Assembly (NCBI GenBank): GCA_035646535.1
Contig: DASRPD010000097.1
Span: 1 to 39,715, forward strand
Length of the DNA: 39,715 nucleotides
Reading direction: 5' to 3'
From: DASRPD01 sp035646535
GTDB lineage: Bacteria; Actinomycetota; Acidimicrobiia; IMCC26256; JANYLB01
Under the pieces are notes generated by a model. It saw nothing but the letters and a program-made list of their open reading frames with translations. It was not told the DNA's origin and made no database searches. This document shows positions 1 through 7,613 of the stretch, piece by piece (the first letter of the stretch is position 1; every line of letters starts with the position of its first letter). The position numbers and the translations under genes are program-made.

Positions 1-262
1 GGGTGCCCGGGGGGCGTTGTTCGTCGGGAGGACGGCTCATCGCTTGATGATCCTCGGCACGCTGAACGGGCTCCTGAATGTCGGTGTCCGGGCCGGTCGA
101 CGGCGTGTCGAACGATCCCGGCCATCGTAGGGGTGAACCGGCGTCGGCTGACGGTCGGTACGGCCAATCGTAGGGGCCGCCTCCCGCGTCGTCGCCCGCG
201 GGCCCGGATCACCGGAGATTCGCAGAGGAATGGGGTCTTCCGCGGAGCCAGTGCCCGGACGC
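1..262. other. Left-edge region without a convincing gene
   Basis: No reading frame here has recognisable protein features. On the minus strand an ATG whose first base is at about position 40 could begin a divergent gene leaving the window, but only about a dozen codons are visible. The bases around 118-123 read TACGAT on that strand, a possible promoter hexamer. The octamer CGTAGGGG occurs twice on the plus strand, near 126 and 171. Nothing else is supported. Confidence 0.4.
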
Positions 263-268
263 TACATT
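263..268 (+). promoter_or_regulatory. -10 hexamer TACATT for the CPBP gene
   Basis: TACATT ends 7 nt before the GTG at 276, so transcription would begin at or next to the start codon, giving a leaderless mRNA. There is no Shine-Dalgarno sequence and no good -35 box. Confidence 0.5.
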
Positions 269-275
269 CGACGTC

Positions 276-1070
276 GTGGCCGACGAGCGATCCGGGTGGC
301 CGCCCGTCGGTGGCGCGCGCACCCCGGGCCCGCCCGCCGATTCCCCTCGCGGGCCGCGGGGCGCGTCGCCGCCCCGCTCGCCCGTGCGCTGGGGGCTGGG
401 CGACTTCTTCCTCGCGGCCGTTGTCGGCATCGTGGGCGCGACGATCGCGTCGATCCCGTTCCTCGATGCCAACGGATCCCTGCCGGTCGCCGGCCTGGTC
501 GCCTCGATGCTCGGCCAGGCAGCGGCCACGCTCGGGTTCCTCGAGCTCATCGCACGGGTCAAGGGCCGCGGTTCGCTGGCGGCCGACTTCGGGCTGGCGC
601 TCTCGTGGCGCGACCTGGGCTGGGCGCCCGCGGGCCTGCTGTTCAGCATCGTGGCCGGGTTGGCGCTTCTGCCGGTCTCGTGGCTCGCCGGCGACGACGC
701 CGGCCAGGAGGTCGTGAAGCAGTTCGAGCAGGCCCGAGGCGGAGTGCAGATCATCTTCGCGGTCGCAGTGGTGGTTGTGGCGCCGCTCATCGAGGAGCTC
801 GTCTACCGCGGCGTGCTGCTGCGGTCGCTGCTCCGGCGCATGTCGCCGGCGTGGGCCGTGTTCGTGAGCGCATCGATCTTTGGTCTTGCCCACGTACTGT
901 TCGATCCGGGCGCGTACGTGGCGCTCCCCGCGCTGGTGGCGCTCGGCTGTCTCGCAGCGGTGCTCACCGTCCGCTCCGGCAACCTCTCGAGGGCGATCCT
1001 GCTCCACGCCGGCTTCAACCTTCTCGCCACCGTCCAGATCGTCGGGCGCATCAAGGGTCCGCTTGGCTGA
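276..1070 (+). CDS. CPBP family intramembrane metalloprotease
   Basis: This is a 264-residue polytopic membrane protein of the CPBP (CAAX protease/bacteriocin-processing, Abi) family. The family cleaves substrates inside the membrane, and individual substrates are usually unknown. The first ~38 residues are a Pro/Arg-rich cytosolic tail and hydrophobic helices follow. The signature is intact: EELVYRG with Glu173-Glu174 and Arg178, FGLAHVLFD with His206, and HAGFNLL with His244 and Asn248. These are the conserved glutamates and histidines expected at the active site. GTG 276 is chosen because TACATT lies 7 nt upstream and the downstream frame covers the whole domain. It appears monocistronic, with a hairpin following at 1155. 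The family assignment is firm; the substrate cannot be inferred. Confidence 0.9.
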   Translation: MADERSGWPPVGGARTPGPPADSPRGPRGASPPRSPVRWGLGDFFLAAVVGIVGATIASIPFLDANGSLPVAGLVASMLGQAAATLGFLELIARVKGRGSLAADFGLALSWRDLGWAPAGLLFSIVAGLALLPVSWLAGDDAGQEVVKQFEQARGGVQIIFAVAVVVVAPLIEELVYRGVLLRSLLRRMSPAWAVFVSASIFGLAHVLFDPGAYVALPALVALGCLAAVLTVRSGNLSRAILLHAGFNLLATVQIVGRIKGPLG

Positions 1071-1154
1071 CCATCTCCCCGGCTGACCACCTAGCCGGCC
1101 GCTGATGCGAAGATTCCAGTCCCAACCGCGACCGGAGCGCGCCACGACATCTTC

Positions 1155-1170
1155 GCTCGCCCCGGCGAGC
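1155..1170 (+). terminator. GC-rich hairpin after the CPBP gene
   Basis: GCTCGCCCCGGCGAGC can fold into a 6-7 bp stem with a tiny loop. It lies 85 nt after the stop codon and just before the promoter of the next gene. It has no U tract. A second, looser pairing (GCGAAGAT 1107-1114 with ATCTTCGC 1149-1156) sits directly upstream. Confidence 0.4.
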
Positions 1171-1183
1171 ACCCAAGGTGCTC

Positions 1184-1297
1184 TACGTTGCTGACCTGCA
1201 CTGACGCGGGGATCATCCCGGAATCATCCTCCAGGATCCCGCCCGCGACCCCGATGCACGAGTGCTGGGCCGGAAGATCGGCACACCGAGTGGAGGG
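1184..1297 (+). promoter_or_regulatory. -10 hexamer and leader of the zinc-ribbon gene
   Basis: TACGTT (1184-1189) would start a leader of about 105 nt. The leader can form a hairpin between GCGGGGATC (1206-1214) and GATCCCGC (1235-1242), with one bulged G. It ends in a clear Shine-Dalgarno GGAGGG at 1292-1297, 7 nt before ATG 1305. The leader is long compared with the neighbouring leaderless genes. Confidence 0.4.
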
Positions 1298-1304
1298 CAT
1301 CGGA

Positions 1305-1472
1305 ATGGGTTGCAAGACGTGCGGCAAGCAGGATCTGGTGGAGATTCAGATGACAGTCGGCGGTGAGGAGCTCATGTTCCGCCGCTGCGGGAACTGCGAG
1401 ACCCAACGCTGGGACGGCGCGGACGGCTCGATCTCGCTGTCCCACGTGCTCGATCGGGTCCGAGTTCACTAG
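1305..1472 (+). CDS. Small four-cysteine zinc-ribbon protein
   Basis: This is a 55-residue protein with two CxxC knuckles, Cys3-x2-Cys6 and Cys28-x2-Cys31, separated by a short beta-rich stretch. That is the layout of a minimal zinc ribbon. The C-terminal part contains Arg-Trp-Asp-Gly and a short helix. ATG 1305 is chosen because GGAGGG lies 7 nt upstream; an in-frame TTG at 1188 would add 39 residues of poor composition overlapping the promoter. The protein is too small for a catalytic role, so nucleic-acid or protein binding is the reasonable inference. I do not recognise a characterised homologue. It is followed by 115 nt and then the large membrane protein, with no obvious functional link. 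Confidence 0.75.
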   Translation: MGCKTCGKQDLVEIQMTVGGEELMFRRCGNCETQRWDGADGSISLSHVLDRVRVH

Positions 1473-1587
1473 GAACGCCTCTACCGAGGCCCACGATCGA
1501 CCTGCGGTGACCGGCGCGCCCGGTTGCAAACCGCGCAGGGTGCGCGCCCGCGCTCGACGAGCCGCCTCGGGCTGACAAGCTGGCGGC

Positions 1588-4143
1588 GTGGCCGTCGAGA
1601 CCGGCACGGACGCGCCGTTCCCAGCCGCGGCCGTCCCCCCTGACCCGAACCCCCGCGCCGAGGCGCGCCCGACACGAGGCGAGCAGACGCTCGAGCGGCT
1701 GATCGGGCTCGTACCGTTCGCGGTCGTCGCCGCCTGCTGCATCTTCGTGTTCTGGAACCTGCGCCCGGCGCTGTTGCTCCGCGACACGACCGCTGCCGGC
1801 GGCGACATGGCAGCCCACGTCTGGTTCCCCGCGTACCTGCGCGACACCTTGTTGGGCCACTGGCGCGTCGCCGGGTGGTCCCCCGACTGGTACGCGGGGT
1901 TCCCCGCCGGCCAGTTCTACTTTCCGCTCCCGGCCCTCGCGACCCTGGTGGCCGATCTCGTCCTGCCCTACAACGTCGCGTTCAAGCTGGTGACCGTGGC
2001 CGGGCCGGTGGCGCTGCCCGCCGCCGCCTACGCCGCGGCGCGAGGACTTCGGGTGAAGATGCCCGGCCCGGTCCTCTGCGCGCCGGCTGCAGTGGCGTTT
2101 CTCTTCTTCAAGGGTGATCCGGGGACATCGGACGCGGCGGTGAACCACGCGTTCAACCAGGGCATCATGGGCGGGACGCTGCGCAGCACGCTGGCGGGCG
2201 AGTTCTCGTTCACGATCGCACTGGCCTTCGCGCTGTTCTTCATCGGCGCGCTCGCGGTGTCGTTGCGCGACCGCAAACGCTTCTGGCTGCCCGCGGTGTT
2301 GTTGGCGTGTGTCGTGCTCAGCCATGTCGTCGTCGGCATCTTCGCCGCCGTGGCCGGCATCATCGTCTGGCTGTTCCACCGGCCGACTCGCACCGCGGTC
2401 GCGGCCCTGCTGATCGGCGGCACCGGAGCGCTGCTGACCGCGGCATGGTCGCTCCCGCTCGTGACGAGCTTCGGATACACCGCGAACATGCGGTACACGC
2501 GCATCTCGGAGTACGTGACCTACCTGTTCCCCCCGTATTTCTGGTGGGTGTTCGCGCTGGCCCTGGTCGCCGTCGTCGCCGGCGCGATCCGCCGAGACCG
2601 TGGCGTGTTCGTGATCCTCACGCTCTCGGTGACGTTCGCGCTCGTCTTCCGGTTCTGGCCCGAAGCGCATGCCTGGAACCTGCGGTTCCTGCCGTTCTGG
2701 TACCTCGGTCTGTTCCTGCTGGCCGGCATCGGCGCCGCCGAGCTCGCGCACGCCGTCCGCGCGATCGCGAGCTGGGTGATGGCAGAATCCGACCCCGACC
2801 GGCCGAAGACCGCGCCGATCGTCCGCACGTTCGCCACCGCCGGGCTCGCGGCCTTGGTGGTCATCGGGCTGACGACGACGGTGCTCGTGCGCGCGTCGGA
2901 CACGATGGGGTTCCTGCGTTTCTGGGTCGACTGGAACTACACCGGCTACGAGGACACCTCCGGCGTGGCCGGAGCCAACCACCGCCCGAAGCCCTGGCCC
3001 GAGTTCGACGCGCTGATGGACGAGATGCGCGCGCTCCCACCCGGCCGTGCGCTCTGGGAGGGTGGGGGCGGCATCGACGCCTACGGGAGCTCGCTCGCGC
3101 TGATGATGCTGCCGTACTTCACCGACGGTCGGATCACCTCGATGGAGGGCCTCTACTACGAGTCGGCCGCCACCACGCCGTATCACTTCATGGCCGCGGC
3201 GACGCTCGAGGGGCCCGGCAACGCGTCGAATCCGGTGCGCGGCCTCAACTACCGCACGATTGATGACTTCGACCTCGGCGTCGAGTATCTCCGCCAGCTC
3301 GGTGTGCGGTACTACCTCGCCCATTCCTCGGAGGCCAAGGACAAGGCCGCGGCCGATTCGGGTCTGGAGCTGCTCGCCACCGTCGACGACCTCGATGGCG
3401 CCGCGCCCGACGGTTGGTCGATCTACGAGGTGGACAACGCGCCGCTCGTCCAGCCACTTCGCTATGAGCCGGTGGTGGCCACCGGCATCCACGGAGGAAC
3501 CCAATCGGAGTGTTTCGGAGACCCCAAGCCCGAGGCCGCCGCGGGCCGATCTGCCCCCCGCGACCCGGAGCTCACCCCTTGGGAATGTCTCGCCGCGCCC
3601 TGGTGGGACGACCCCGAAGCGCTCGACCGGCCGCTCGCGCAGCGTGGCCCGACCGACTGGGTGCGGGCGCCGGCCGACCGCGCGGCCGATGCTCCTCGCA
3701 CCGAGCTCCCCGAGGTCGAGGTGACGAAGGTGGTCACCGACGACGATTCGGTGAGCTTCGACGTGTCGGAGACCGGCGTGCCGGTGCTCGTGAAGGTCTC
3801 GTCCTATCCGAACTGGCACGTGAGCGGCGCCGAGGGTCCCTATCGGGTCACGCCCAACTTCATGGTGGTCGTGCCGACGTCACGTCACGTCGAGCTGCAC
3901 TACGACCGTACGCCGGCGGAGCTCGCCGGGATCGCGGGCTCTTTGGTCGGTATCGGGGGTTTGGTGGGACTCGTCATCATCGGTCGCAAGCCACCGCGTC
4001 GGTTCGCGACCGACCAGGGCGAAACCGCCGCCGGCGATGGGGACGGTCCTCCATCACCACCGGAGTCACCGGCGCCGGCGCCCGATCCATCGACCCCGCC
4101 GGTGTCTCCCGGTCCGACCCGACCGGCCGTTCCGGGCGGATAG
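1588..4143 (+). CDS. Large polytopic membrane protein, PTPS-related / GT-C-like
   Basis: This 851-residue protein has a short cytosolic N-terminus and a first membrane helix at about residues 39-57. The next loop is Asp-Thr-Thr-Ala-Ala-Gly-Gly-Asp-Met, followed by W(S)PDWYAGFPAGQFYFP. Many further hydrophobic segments run to about residue 440, then comes a large extracytoplasmic domain (about 450-780), a last helix near 785-808 and a Pro-rich tail. The layout matches actinobacterial membrane proteins carrying the 6-pyruvoyl-tetrahydropterin-synthase-related domain, which resemble GT-C glycosyltransferases in having an acidic first loop. A role in envelope polysaccharide assembly is inferred, and the adjacent phosphomannomutase block is consistent with it. 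The start is GTG 1588; no Shine-Dalgarno or TANNNT is visible there. It has nothing to do with pterin synthesis despite the domain name. Confidence 0.75.
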   Translation: MAVETGTDAPFPAAAVPPDPNPRAEARPTRGEQTLERLIGLVPFAVVAACCIFVFWNLRPALLLRDTTAAGGDMAAHVWFPAYLRDTLLGHWRVAGWSPDWYAGFPAGQFYFPLPALATLVADLVLPYNVAFKLVTVAGPVALPAAAYAAARGLRVKMPGPVLCAPAAVAFLFFKGDPGTSDAAVNHAFNQGIMGGTLRSTLAGEFSFTIALAFALFFIGALAVSLRDRKRFWLPAVLLACVVLSHVVVGIFAAVAGIIVWLFHRPTRTAVAALLIGGTGALLTAAWSLPLVTSFGYTANMRYTRISEYVTYLFPPYFWWVFALALVAVVAGAIRRDRGVFVILTLSVTFALVFRFWPEAHAWNLRFLPFWYLGLFLLAGIGAAELAHAVRAIASWVMAESDPDRPKTAPIVRTFATAGLAALVVIGLTTTVLVRASDTMGFLRFWVDWNYTGYEDTSGVAGANHRPKPWPEFDALMDEMRALPPGRALWEGGGGIDAYGSSLALMMLPYFTDGRITSMEGLYYESAATTPYHFMAAATLEGPGNASNPVRGLNYRTIDDFDLGVEYLRQLGVRYYLAHSSEAKDKAAADSGLELLATVDDLDGAAPDGWSIYEVDNAPLVQPLRYEPVVATGIHGGTQSECFGDPKPEAAAGRSAPRDPELTPWECLAAPWWDDPEALDRPLAQRGPTDWVRAPADRAADAPRTELPEVEVTKVVTDDDSVSFDVSETGVPVLVKVSSYPNWHVSGAEGPYRVTPNFMVVVPTSRHVELHYDRTPAELAGIAGSLVGIGGLVGLVIIGRKPPRRFATDQGETAAGDGDGPPSPPESPAPAPDPSTPPVSPGPTRPAVPGG

Positions 4144-4172
4144 CGCCCATGTGGGGGCCTTCGGCGCGGCAC

Positions 4173-4178
4173 TAGCAT
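4173..4178 (+). promoter_or_regulatory. Possible -10 hexamer for the manB leader
   Basis: TAGCAT lies about 90 nt upstream of the likely manB start. If used, it would produce a leader of about 80 nt containing the 15-bp tandem repeat. No strong -35 box is visible. Confidence 0.3.
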
Positions 4179-4213
4179 GGCGGTCCCGGCCGGGGCTTCG
4201 GCCGTCAGCTTCC

Positions 4214-4243
4214 CAGCAGTTCGCCGACCAGCAGTTCGCCGAC
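4214..4243 (+). repeat. Perfect tandem repeat, 2 x 15 bp, in the manB leader
   Basis: The unit CAGCAGTTCGCCGAC occurs twice without gap or mismatch (4214-4228 and 4229-4243), ending 23 nt before ATG 4267. The period is a multiple of three, and the copies lie in an upstream in-frame extension. That extension is unlikely to be translated, because its composition is unlike the family N-terminus. Confidence 0.85.
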
Positions 4244-4266
4244 AGTGCCCGGTTCGTTCACCAACA

Positions 4267-5631
4267 ATGTTGGAGCCATCTCCCGTGCCGAACGACGTGG
4301 CGCTCGACGCCATCTTCAAGGCCTACGACATCAGGGGCATCTACCCCGATGAGATCGACGAGACGATTGCCAAGTACGTCGGCAACGCATTCGTGACCTT
4401 CAGCGGCGCCAGCCGAGTCATCGTCGGCCACGACATGCGACCCTCGTCCGGTCCCCTGGCCGAGGCCTTCATTCGCGGTGTGACCAAGGCCGGTGCCGAC
4501 GTGACCGATATCGGTCTCGCCTCGACCGACATGTGCTACTTCGCGAGTGGCCGCGACGACGTGCCTGCCGCGATGTTCACCGCGAGCCACAATCCGGCCC
4601 AGTACAACGGGATCAAGCTCTGCCGCGCCGGCGCCGCACCGGTCGGCGAGGAAACCGGGCTCGGCCAGATCAAGGACGCCGTGGCCGCCGGCCTGCTCGA
4701 ACGGGCCGAGGAGCGCGGCCGGGTCGAGAGTCAGAACGTGCTCGCCGACTTCGCCGCGCACGTCCACTCGTTCGTCGACGTTGCCCGGCTGGCCCCGCTG
4801 AAGGTTGTCGCCGACACGGCCAACGGCATGGGCGGTCTCGTCGTGCCCGCCGTGTTCGAAGGACTCCCGTTCGACCTCACGGTGATGTTCGCCGAGCTCG
4901 ACGGCACATTCCCGAACCATCCGGCCGATCCGATCCAGGTCGAGAACCTCGCCGACCTGCGCGCCGCGGTCGTGGAGTCGGGCGCCGACATCGGCCTCGC
5001 CTTCGATGGCGACGCCGATCGGGTGTTCCTGGTCGACGATCAGGGCGAACCCGTTTCGGGCTCGACCACCACCGCGATCGTTGCCCAGGCGTTGCTGGCT
5101 GAGCACCCCGGCGAGAGCGTGGTGCACAACCTCATCTGCTCCAAGGCCGTACCCGAGGTGATCAAAGAGCACGACGGCATACCCGTGCGCACGCGGGTCG
5201 GGCATTCGTTCATCAAACAGGTGATGGCCGAGACGGGCGCGATCTTCGGTGGCGAGCACTCCGCGCACTACTACTTCCGGGACAACTGGCGGGCCGACTC
5301 GGGCTCGATCGCCGCGCTCGTCGTGCTCGAACAGCTGTCGATCGCCGGCAAGCCCTTGTCGGAGCTACGCAAGCCCTTCGAGCGCTACGCCGCGTCCGGC
5401 GAGATCAACACGCGCGTCGATGACCAGGCCGCGGTGATCGACGCCGTGGCCACGCGCTACGCCGACGCGACCCAAGACCGCCTCGACGGCTTGACCGTCG
5501 ATCTCGGAGACTGGTGGTTCAACCTCCGCCCGTCCAACACCGAGCCGTTGCTACGGCTCAACCTCGAAGCCGCCGATCGTGCCGCATGCGAGGCGCGCAC
5601 CGCTGAGGTGCTCGCGCTCGTGAGTGGCTGA
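4267..5631 (+). CDS. manB: Phosphomannomutase / phosphoglucomutase
   Basis: This is an alpha-D-phosphohexomutase of about 454 residues that interconverts mannose-6-phosphate and mannose-1-phosphate (and possibly the glucose forms), supplying GDP-mannose. All four family motifs are present in order: N-terminal FKAYDIRGIYP, phosphoserine loop TASHNPAQYNG (Ser is phosphorylated), Mg-binding DGDADRVF, sugar-binding GGEHSAHYYF, and phosphate-binding RPSNTEPLLRL near the C-terminus. ATG 4267 gives a family-like N-terminus. GTG 4285 is a serious alternative because GGAG lies about 10 nt before it. It heads a block with the Trm112-like gene (24 nt later), the SIS-domain isomerase and the cupin, which together describe hexose-phosphate interconversion. 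Substrate preference between mannose and glucose cannot be read from sequence. Confidence 0.92.
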   Translation: MLEPSPVPNDVALDAIFKAYDIRGIYPDEIDETIAKYVGNAFVTFSGASRVIVGHDMRPSSGPLAEAFIRGVTKAGADVTDIGLASTDMCYFASGRDDVPAAMFTASHNPAQYNGIKLCRAGAAPVGEETGLGQIKDAVAAGLLERAEERGRVESQNVLADFAAHVHSFVDVARLAPLKVVADTANGMGGLVVPAVFEGLPFDLTVMFAELDGTFPNHPADPIQVENLADLRAAVVESGADIGLAFDGDADRVFLVDDQGEPVSGSTTTAIVAQALLAEHPGESVVHNLICSKAVPEVIKEHDGIPVRTRVGHSFIKQVMAETGAIFGGEHSAHYYFRDNWRADSGSIAALVVLEQLSIAGKPLSELRKPFERYAASGEINTRVDDQAAVIDAVATRYADATQDRLDGLTVDLGDWWFNLRPSNTEPLLRLNLEAADRAACEARTAEVLALVSG

Positions 5632-5655
5632 GACCCGACCAGGAGCAGACCCGAC

Positions 5656-5892
5656 ATGGCACTCGACCCCAAGTTGCTCGAGATCCTCGCCTGCCCCGAG
5701 GACAAGGGCGCGTTGCTCTACTTCGCCGACGAGGACGCGCTGTACAACCCGCGGTTGCATCGCCGTTACGCGGTGCGGGACGACATCCCGATCATGCTCA
5801 TCGACGAGGCGGAGGCCGTGAGCGACACCGAGCACGAGCGGCTCCTGGCCAAAGCCGAATCCGACGGTGTCCAACCGACGTTCGAGGCCTAG
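5656..5892 (+). CDS. Trm112 / YcaR-like small protein
   Basis: This 78-residue protein matches the Trm112/YcaR (UPF0434) family. It opens with LDPKLLEILACPEDKGAL and continues with a beta-rich domain ending in ...YAVRDDIPIMLIDEAE, the conserved strand-turn of the family. In eukaryotes Trm112 activates methyltransferases; bacterial members are poorly characterised. Only one cysteine (Cys13) remains, and the second position of the CPxC knuckle is Asp, so zinc binding is probably lost. It sits 24 nt after manB and 13 nt before the PGI/PMI gene. This placement between sugar-phosphate enzymes is common in actinobacteria and suggests co-expression, not a proven shared function. Confidence 0.85.
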   Translation: MALDPKLLEILACPEDKGALLYFADEDALYNPRLHRRYAVRDDIPIMLIDEAEAVSDTEHERLLAKAESDGVQPTFEA

Positions 5893-5905
5893 GTCGTCCT
5901 TGCCA

Positions 5906-6946
5906 ATGCCGACCGACTCGCTGGACTTCCTCGAGCAGGTTGGGCGCCTGCCCGAACAGCTCGCCGCGGCGAGCGAAGCGGCGCGGGCAGTGCCGTTGGA
6001 CGGCGTGGCGCAAGCCGGCGACATCGACAACATCGTCGTCGTCGGTCTCGGCGGCTCGGGCATCGCCGGCGATGTGCTCGCCTCGGTCACCAGCGGGGAG
6101 CTCCCCGTGCCCGTGACCGTGCTCAAGCGGATCCGCCCCCCGGCGTTCGTCGGTCCGCGCACCCTCGTCTTCGCGTTGTCGTACTCGGGCGGAACCGAGG
6201 AGACGCTGCTCATGACCAGGGGTTGTCTGGACGCCGGCGCCCACGTCGTCGCGGTGACTCGCGGCGGCCGGCTGGGCGAGATGGTCGAGGCGCGCGGTGG
6301 TCGGGTCGTGGCCTGCCCTGATGGCTTCATGGCCCGCGCCGGCCTCGGTGCACTGGTCGCGCCCCTGTTCGTGTTGCTCGCGCGTGTCGGTGTGCTGGCC
6401 GATGTGGACGCACCGCTCGGCCAGGCTGGCGAGCAGCTGGCCCGCCGTCGCGACCGCTGCCGGCCGGAGATCACCGGCGCCGCCAATCCGGCGCGTGAGC
6501 TGGCTCGGGTCATCGGTCGGACGATCCCGATCGTCTACGGCACCGGCGCGCTGGGCGCGGTCGCGGCGTACCGGTGGAAGTGCGACGTGAACGAGAACGC
6601 GAAAGCGCCCGCGTTCTGCAACGCGTACCCCGAGCTCGCCCACAATGAGGTCTGCGGGTGGGGCCAGCACGGCGATGTCACCCGCCAGGTCCTCACCCTC
6701 GTGCAGCTCCGCCACGGCTTCGAGCACGAACGCCTCGCGCCGCGCGTCGCGGCCACGACCGAGATCATCGAGGAGACGTTGAGCGACGTGCTCACCGTGG
6801 TCGCCGAGGGGGAAGGGCGGCTCGCGCAGCTCCTCGACCTCATGTACCTCGGTGACTGGACGAGCTGCTACCTCGCGTTGGACAACGACGTCGACCCGGG
6901 GCCCGTCGACGCGATCTCCCAGCTCGAGGAACGAGTGCGCGCGTGA
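5906..6946 (+). CDS. SIS-domain phosphoglucose/phosphomannose isomerase-type protein
   Basis: This 346-residue protein carries a SIS domain followed by the PGI/PMI C-terminal domain. Visible motifs are the first SIS loop VVGLGGSGIAGD, the Ser/Thr loop FALSYSGGTEETL, and the family block CDVNENAKAPAF...PELAHNEVCGW, which contains the catalytic glutamate and histidine of bifunctional glucose/mannose-6-phosphate isomerases. The reaction is interconversion of fructose-6-phosphate with glucose-6- or mannose-6-phosphate in the cytosol. ATG 5906 is preferred over GTG 5867, which would overlap the preceding gene and add Arg/Ser-rich residues. Its stop overlaps the start of the cupin gene (GTGA), implying translational coupling. 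Some actinobacterial homologues next to manB are annotated only as hypothetical, so the activity remains an inference. Confidence 0.85.
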   Translation: MPTDSLDFLEQVGRLPEQLAAASEAARAVPLDGVAQAGDIDNIVVVGLGGSGIAGDVLASVTSGELPVPVTVLKRIRPPAFVGPRTLVFALSYSGGTEETLLMTRGCLDAGAHVVAVTRGGRLGEMVEARGGRVVACPDGFMARAGLGALVAPLFVLLARVGVLADVDAPLGQAGEQLARRRDRCRPEITGAANPARELARVIGRTIPIVYGTGALGAVAAYRWKCDVNENAKAPAFCNAYPELAHNEVCGWGQHGDVTRQVLTLVQLRHGFEHERLAPRVAATTEIIEETLSDVLTVVAEGEGRLAQLLDLMYLGDWTSCYLALDNDVDPGPVDAISQLEERVRA

Positions 6947-7413
6947 GCGGGCCTCCCGGGCCGGTGGATCCCGCGACCCTGTCCACCGACGGCGCCTCCC
7001 GGCGCGTCGACAAGCCCTGGGGCTACGAGATCCACTGGACGCCGCCGGATCGGCCCTACGTCGGCAAGGTGCTGCATATCGACGCAGGCAAGCGCCTGTC
7101 GTTCCAGATGCACGACGCCAAGCTCGAGTCGTGGCTGTTGATGGCCGGCCGGGCGAAGATGCTCTGGGACGGACCCGACGGCCTGCTGGTCGAGACCGAG
7201 CTCGAACCGGGCCTCGGGTACAGCTGTGTGATCGGCCAACGTCACCGGCTCATCGGCATCACCGACTGCGACGTGCTGGAGGTGTCGACACCCGAGATCG
7301 GCACCACCTATCGCCTCGACGACGACTACGCCCGCTCCGACGAGACCGAGGCAGTGCGGCGGAGCGACGACCGGGGCTGGAGCCGGCCCGGCGAGTCCCG
7401 CCCGGCCGGCTGA
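6943..7413 (+). CDS. Cupin protein, mannose-6-phosphate isomerase type II-like
   Basis: This 156-residue single-domain cupin resembles the C-terminal cupin of type II mannose-6-phosphate isomerases. Visible are KPWGYEIHW, the first cupin motif region GKVLHIDAGKRLSFQMHDAKLE (His of MH and Glu as metal ligands), the G(R)AKMLW strand, and a second motif around QRHRLIGITDCDVLEVSTPE, with the Arg-His pair. It probably binds a divalent metal. The GTG start overlaps the TGA of the isomerase gene upstream (GTGA), so the two are almost certainly co-translated, and a sugar-phosphate isomerase role is inferred. The last ~25 residues are Arg/Ser/Pro-rich and look disordered. A 200-nt gap separates it from ahcY. 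Confidence 0.85.
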   Translation: MSGPPGPVDPATLSTDGASRRVDKPWGYEIHWTPPDRPYVGKVLHIDAGKRLSFQMHDAKLESWLLMAGRAKMLWDGPDGLLVETELEPGLGYSCVIGQRHRLIGITDCDVLEVSTPEIGTTYRLDDDYARSDETEAVRRSDDRGWSRPGESRPAG

Positions 7414-7480
7414 GCCGGTGAGGCCAGTCCGGCTTGTCCGGGTCCGGCCCCGTGCTCGGCAACGCCGGCGTTCGGACCGA

Positions 7481-7486
7481 TAGACT
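7481..7486 (+). promoter_or_regulatory. -10 hexamer TAGACT for ahcY
   Basis: TAGACT, preceded by GA, is identical to the hexamer in front of secA. It would give a 5' leader of about 120 nt before ATG 7614. No convincing -35 box is present. Confidence 0.45.
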
Positions 7487-7513
7487 GGTCGTCGGTCGGG
7501 CCCTGCGGGCTGT

Positions 7514-7608
7514 CACCCGGTGATCCGGGCCGACTCCGGAACATCCAGATCGCGCGTCGGCTTCGCCCGTCAGGGTGGGGCGCACGGCGCGCCCGGAGTC
7601 GACAGGAG
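7514..7608 (+). promoter_or_regulatory. Structured leader of ahcY, riboswitch-like
   Basis: A short hairpin CCCGG-TGAT-CCGGG lies at about 7517-7530. A 9-bp perfect helix CGACTCCGG (7531-7539) with CCGGAGTCG (7593-7601) then encloses about 53 nt, inside which CGCGC (7551-7555) can pair with GCGCG (7587-7591). The 3' strand of the outer helix is followed at once by the Shine-Dalgarno AGGAG (7604-7608), so folding could control ribosome access. It does not match the SAH or SAM riboswitch consensus sequences that I know. Confidence 0.4.
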
Positions 7609-7613
7609 CTTCC

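Noticed and set aside
1372..3819. 815-codon open frame on the minus strand
   Set aside because: It is antisense to the 851-residue membrane protein. The predicted product is Arg/His/Gly/Glu-rich with no domain, which is typical of shadow frames in GC-rich DNA.
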